Assembly: GCA_964489645.1 (NCBI GenBank)
Contig: CAZAZT010000097.1
Coordinates: 1 to 15,072, forward strand
DNA: 15,072 nucleotides
Reading direction: 5' to 3'
From: JBEEPE01 sp964489645
Lineage (GTDB): Bacteria; Verrucomicrobiota; Verrucomicrobiia; Chthoniobacterales; Chthoniobacteraceae
In this document: piece after piece, positions 14,186 through 15,072 of the stretch
Layout of the letters: the number at the start of each line of letters is the position of its first letter
Position numbering within the stretch: position 1 is the first letter of the stretch
Notes under the pieces: model-generated
Told to the model about the DNA's origin: nothing
Seen by the model: only the letters and a program-made list of their open reading frames with translations
Databases searched by the model: none
Position numbers and translations under genes: made by a program

Positions 14186-14956
14186 CTAGAGCAGGGCGGC
14201 GGATTCCTCGTCGATGAGGAGGCTCGCATTTGGATGGGTTCTGAGACTGCTTGCGGGGCACGAACCGCACACTGGTCCACGGAGGGTGTCGTGGACGGCT
14301 TTTGCTTTGCGTGTGCCGGGGACGACGACGATGAGGGTTTCTGCGGACAGGAGGGTGGGGATGGTGAGGGTGATGGCTGTTTTGGGAACGGAATCCAGGT
14401 CTGGAAAACAGCCGTCGTTGACCTGTTGCTGGCGGCAAGCGTGATCCAGGTTCACGATCCGGACTCCTGCGGGATCGTTGAAATCGGCGGGTGGGTCATT
14501 GAAAGCGAGGTGCCCGTTCTCTCCGATCCCGGCGCAGGTGACATGGATGGGACCTTCGGCGAGGAGTTGTTGGTACCGGGCACATTCGGCTACGGGGTCT
14601 GGGGCTTCGCCGCGGATACCGTGGAATGCGGCGGGTTGGATGTGCTGGAGAACGTGTTCCTGCTGGTAATGCCTGAAGCTGGCGGGATGTGTGGCGTTGA
14701 TCCCGACGTATTCGTCCATGTGAAAAATCTCTACCTTTGACCAGTTGATGGGTTTGGAGAGGAGTTCTTTCAAGAAACCGGTCTGGGAGGGTGCGCTTGC
14801 GAGGATGATTCGAGCCAAACCGTGGTCTGCAATGGCCGTGTTGATGGCGGTGGAGGCGCCGATGGCAGCGATGGCGTCCATACTGGCTCGGGTCTTGAAA
14901 CGCAGCACCTTGAGCCAGTCGAAGGTGAGAGTTTCGTACGTGGTTTCCGAGGGCAT
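14186..14956 (-). CDS. nagB: Glucosamine-6-phosphate deaminase
   Basis: This 256-residue enzyme turns glucosamine 6-phosphate into fructose 6-phosphate and ammonia. The fold of the glucosamine isomerase / 6-phosphogluconolactonase family is shown by IFHMDEYVGI with the catalytic Asp-Glu, and by GIGENGHLAFNDPPADFNDP. Compared with the E. coli GxGxDGHxAFNEP motif, the Asp of the ring-opening group is Asn and the later Glu is Asp, while the His is kept. Asn is also found in Gram-positive NagB proteins; the Asp in place of Glu is less usual. The C-terminal TIPTLLSAETLIVVVPG with GTRKAKAV is typical of NagB. It is the first gene of the nag cassette and lies near the right edge. A phosphogluconolactonase or other sugar-phosphate isomerase is less likely, given the nagA neighbour. 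Confidence 0.92.
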   Translation of the reverse strand: MPSETTYETLTFDWLKVLRFKTRASMDAIAAIGASTAINTAIADHGLARIILASAPSQTGFLKELLSKPINWSKVEIFHMDEYVGINATHPASFRHYQQEHVLQHIQPAAFHGIRGEAPDPVAECARYQQLLAEGPIHVTCAGIGENGHLAFNDPPADFNDPAGVRIVNLDHACRQQQVNDGCFPDLDSVPKTAITLTIPTLLSAETLIVVVPGTRKAKAVHDTLRGPVCGSCPASSLRTHPNASLLIDEESAALL

Positions 14957-15020
14957 GTTGTGTGGTTAAGCAAGAGTGTTGCCAACCGCGTGTTAACAAG
15001 TGGGGCAGAGCATGATACCT
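14957..15020 (-). promoter_or_regulatory. Upstream region of the nag cassette with two related TTAA elements
   Basis: The 64 bases before the nagB start hold CTTGTTAACA (minus strand, 15000-14991, with the palindrome TGTTAACA) and CTTGCTTAACCACA (14974-14961). These are imperfect direct copies about 30 bases apart, or roughly three helical turns. An imperfect inverted repeat, GGTT-AA-GCAA / TTGC-C-AACC, spans 14964-14987. This spacing is compatible with operators for a regulator of amino-sugar use, but no clear -35/-10 pair was found and the region is cut by the homopolymer tract. Confidence 0.3.
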
Positions 15021-15072
15021 GCCCCCCCCCCCCCGCCCCCCCCCCCCCCGATCGTGCGGCGGTGGGGGGGGC
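15021..15072. repeat. Terminal C and G homopolymer tracts
   Basis: Thirteen C (15022-15034), one G, fourteen C (15036-15049), then GATCGTGCGGCGGT and a run of eight G end the window. Nothing comparable occurs in the rest of the sequence. It sits at the very edge, as a contig end or a read-quality artefact would, although a genuine G-quadruplex-forming tract on the minus strand cannot be ruled out. Confidence 0.85.

Overview
The window is 15,072 bases of GC-rich bacterial chromosome. It carries 13 complete protein genes, all on the minus strand, so transcription runs from right to left. No RNA gene, insertion sequence, CRISPR array or phage gene was seen. The gene set, the exported Dabb and NHL proteins, and the absence of an AGGAG-type ribosome-binding site upstream of every start suggest a member of the PVC group, most likely Verrucomicrobiota. 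That placement is an inference; no rRNA marker is present.

In transcription order, the right end (14956 down to 11530) holds an amino-sugar cassette. It contains nagB (glucosamine-6-phosphate deaminase), nagA (N-acetylglucosamine-6-phosphate deacetylase) and a 12-helix MFS transporter of sugar/acid-porter type. Together they could import an amino sugar and feed it to glycolysis, but no kinase is visible. Next come a secreted six-bladed NHL propeller protein (11455-10373), leuB of leucine biosynthesis (10288-9194) and a small exported Dabb-domain protein (9143-8778). A 190-base gap with two strong hairpins follows.

The middle (8587-5656) is a nucleic-acid block. It holds a CCA-adding/poly(A) polymerase-type nucleotidyltransferase, a stand-alone 5'-3' exonuclease overlapping it by four bases, and a DEDDy-type 3'-5' exonuclease. 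The 5'-3' exonuclease ends in a proline-rich linker and the residues QGELF, which resemble a sliding-clamp-binding peptide.

The left part (5556-8) is a four-gene cassette related to the Gld ABC system: ATPase, six-helix permease, a GldG-like membrane-anchored auxiliary protein and a DUF4340 protein. The last has four copies of a repeated domain unit and a long Pro-Ala tail encoded by a patchwork of hexamer repeats. This cassette is the least understood system here. Its substrate is unknown.

Two properties span the window. The intergenic gaps are very rich in G on the plus strand, so the transcribed leaders are C-rich and G-poor. The right edge runs into long C and G homopolymers, which look like a contig end or a sequencing artefact.
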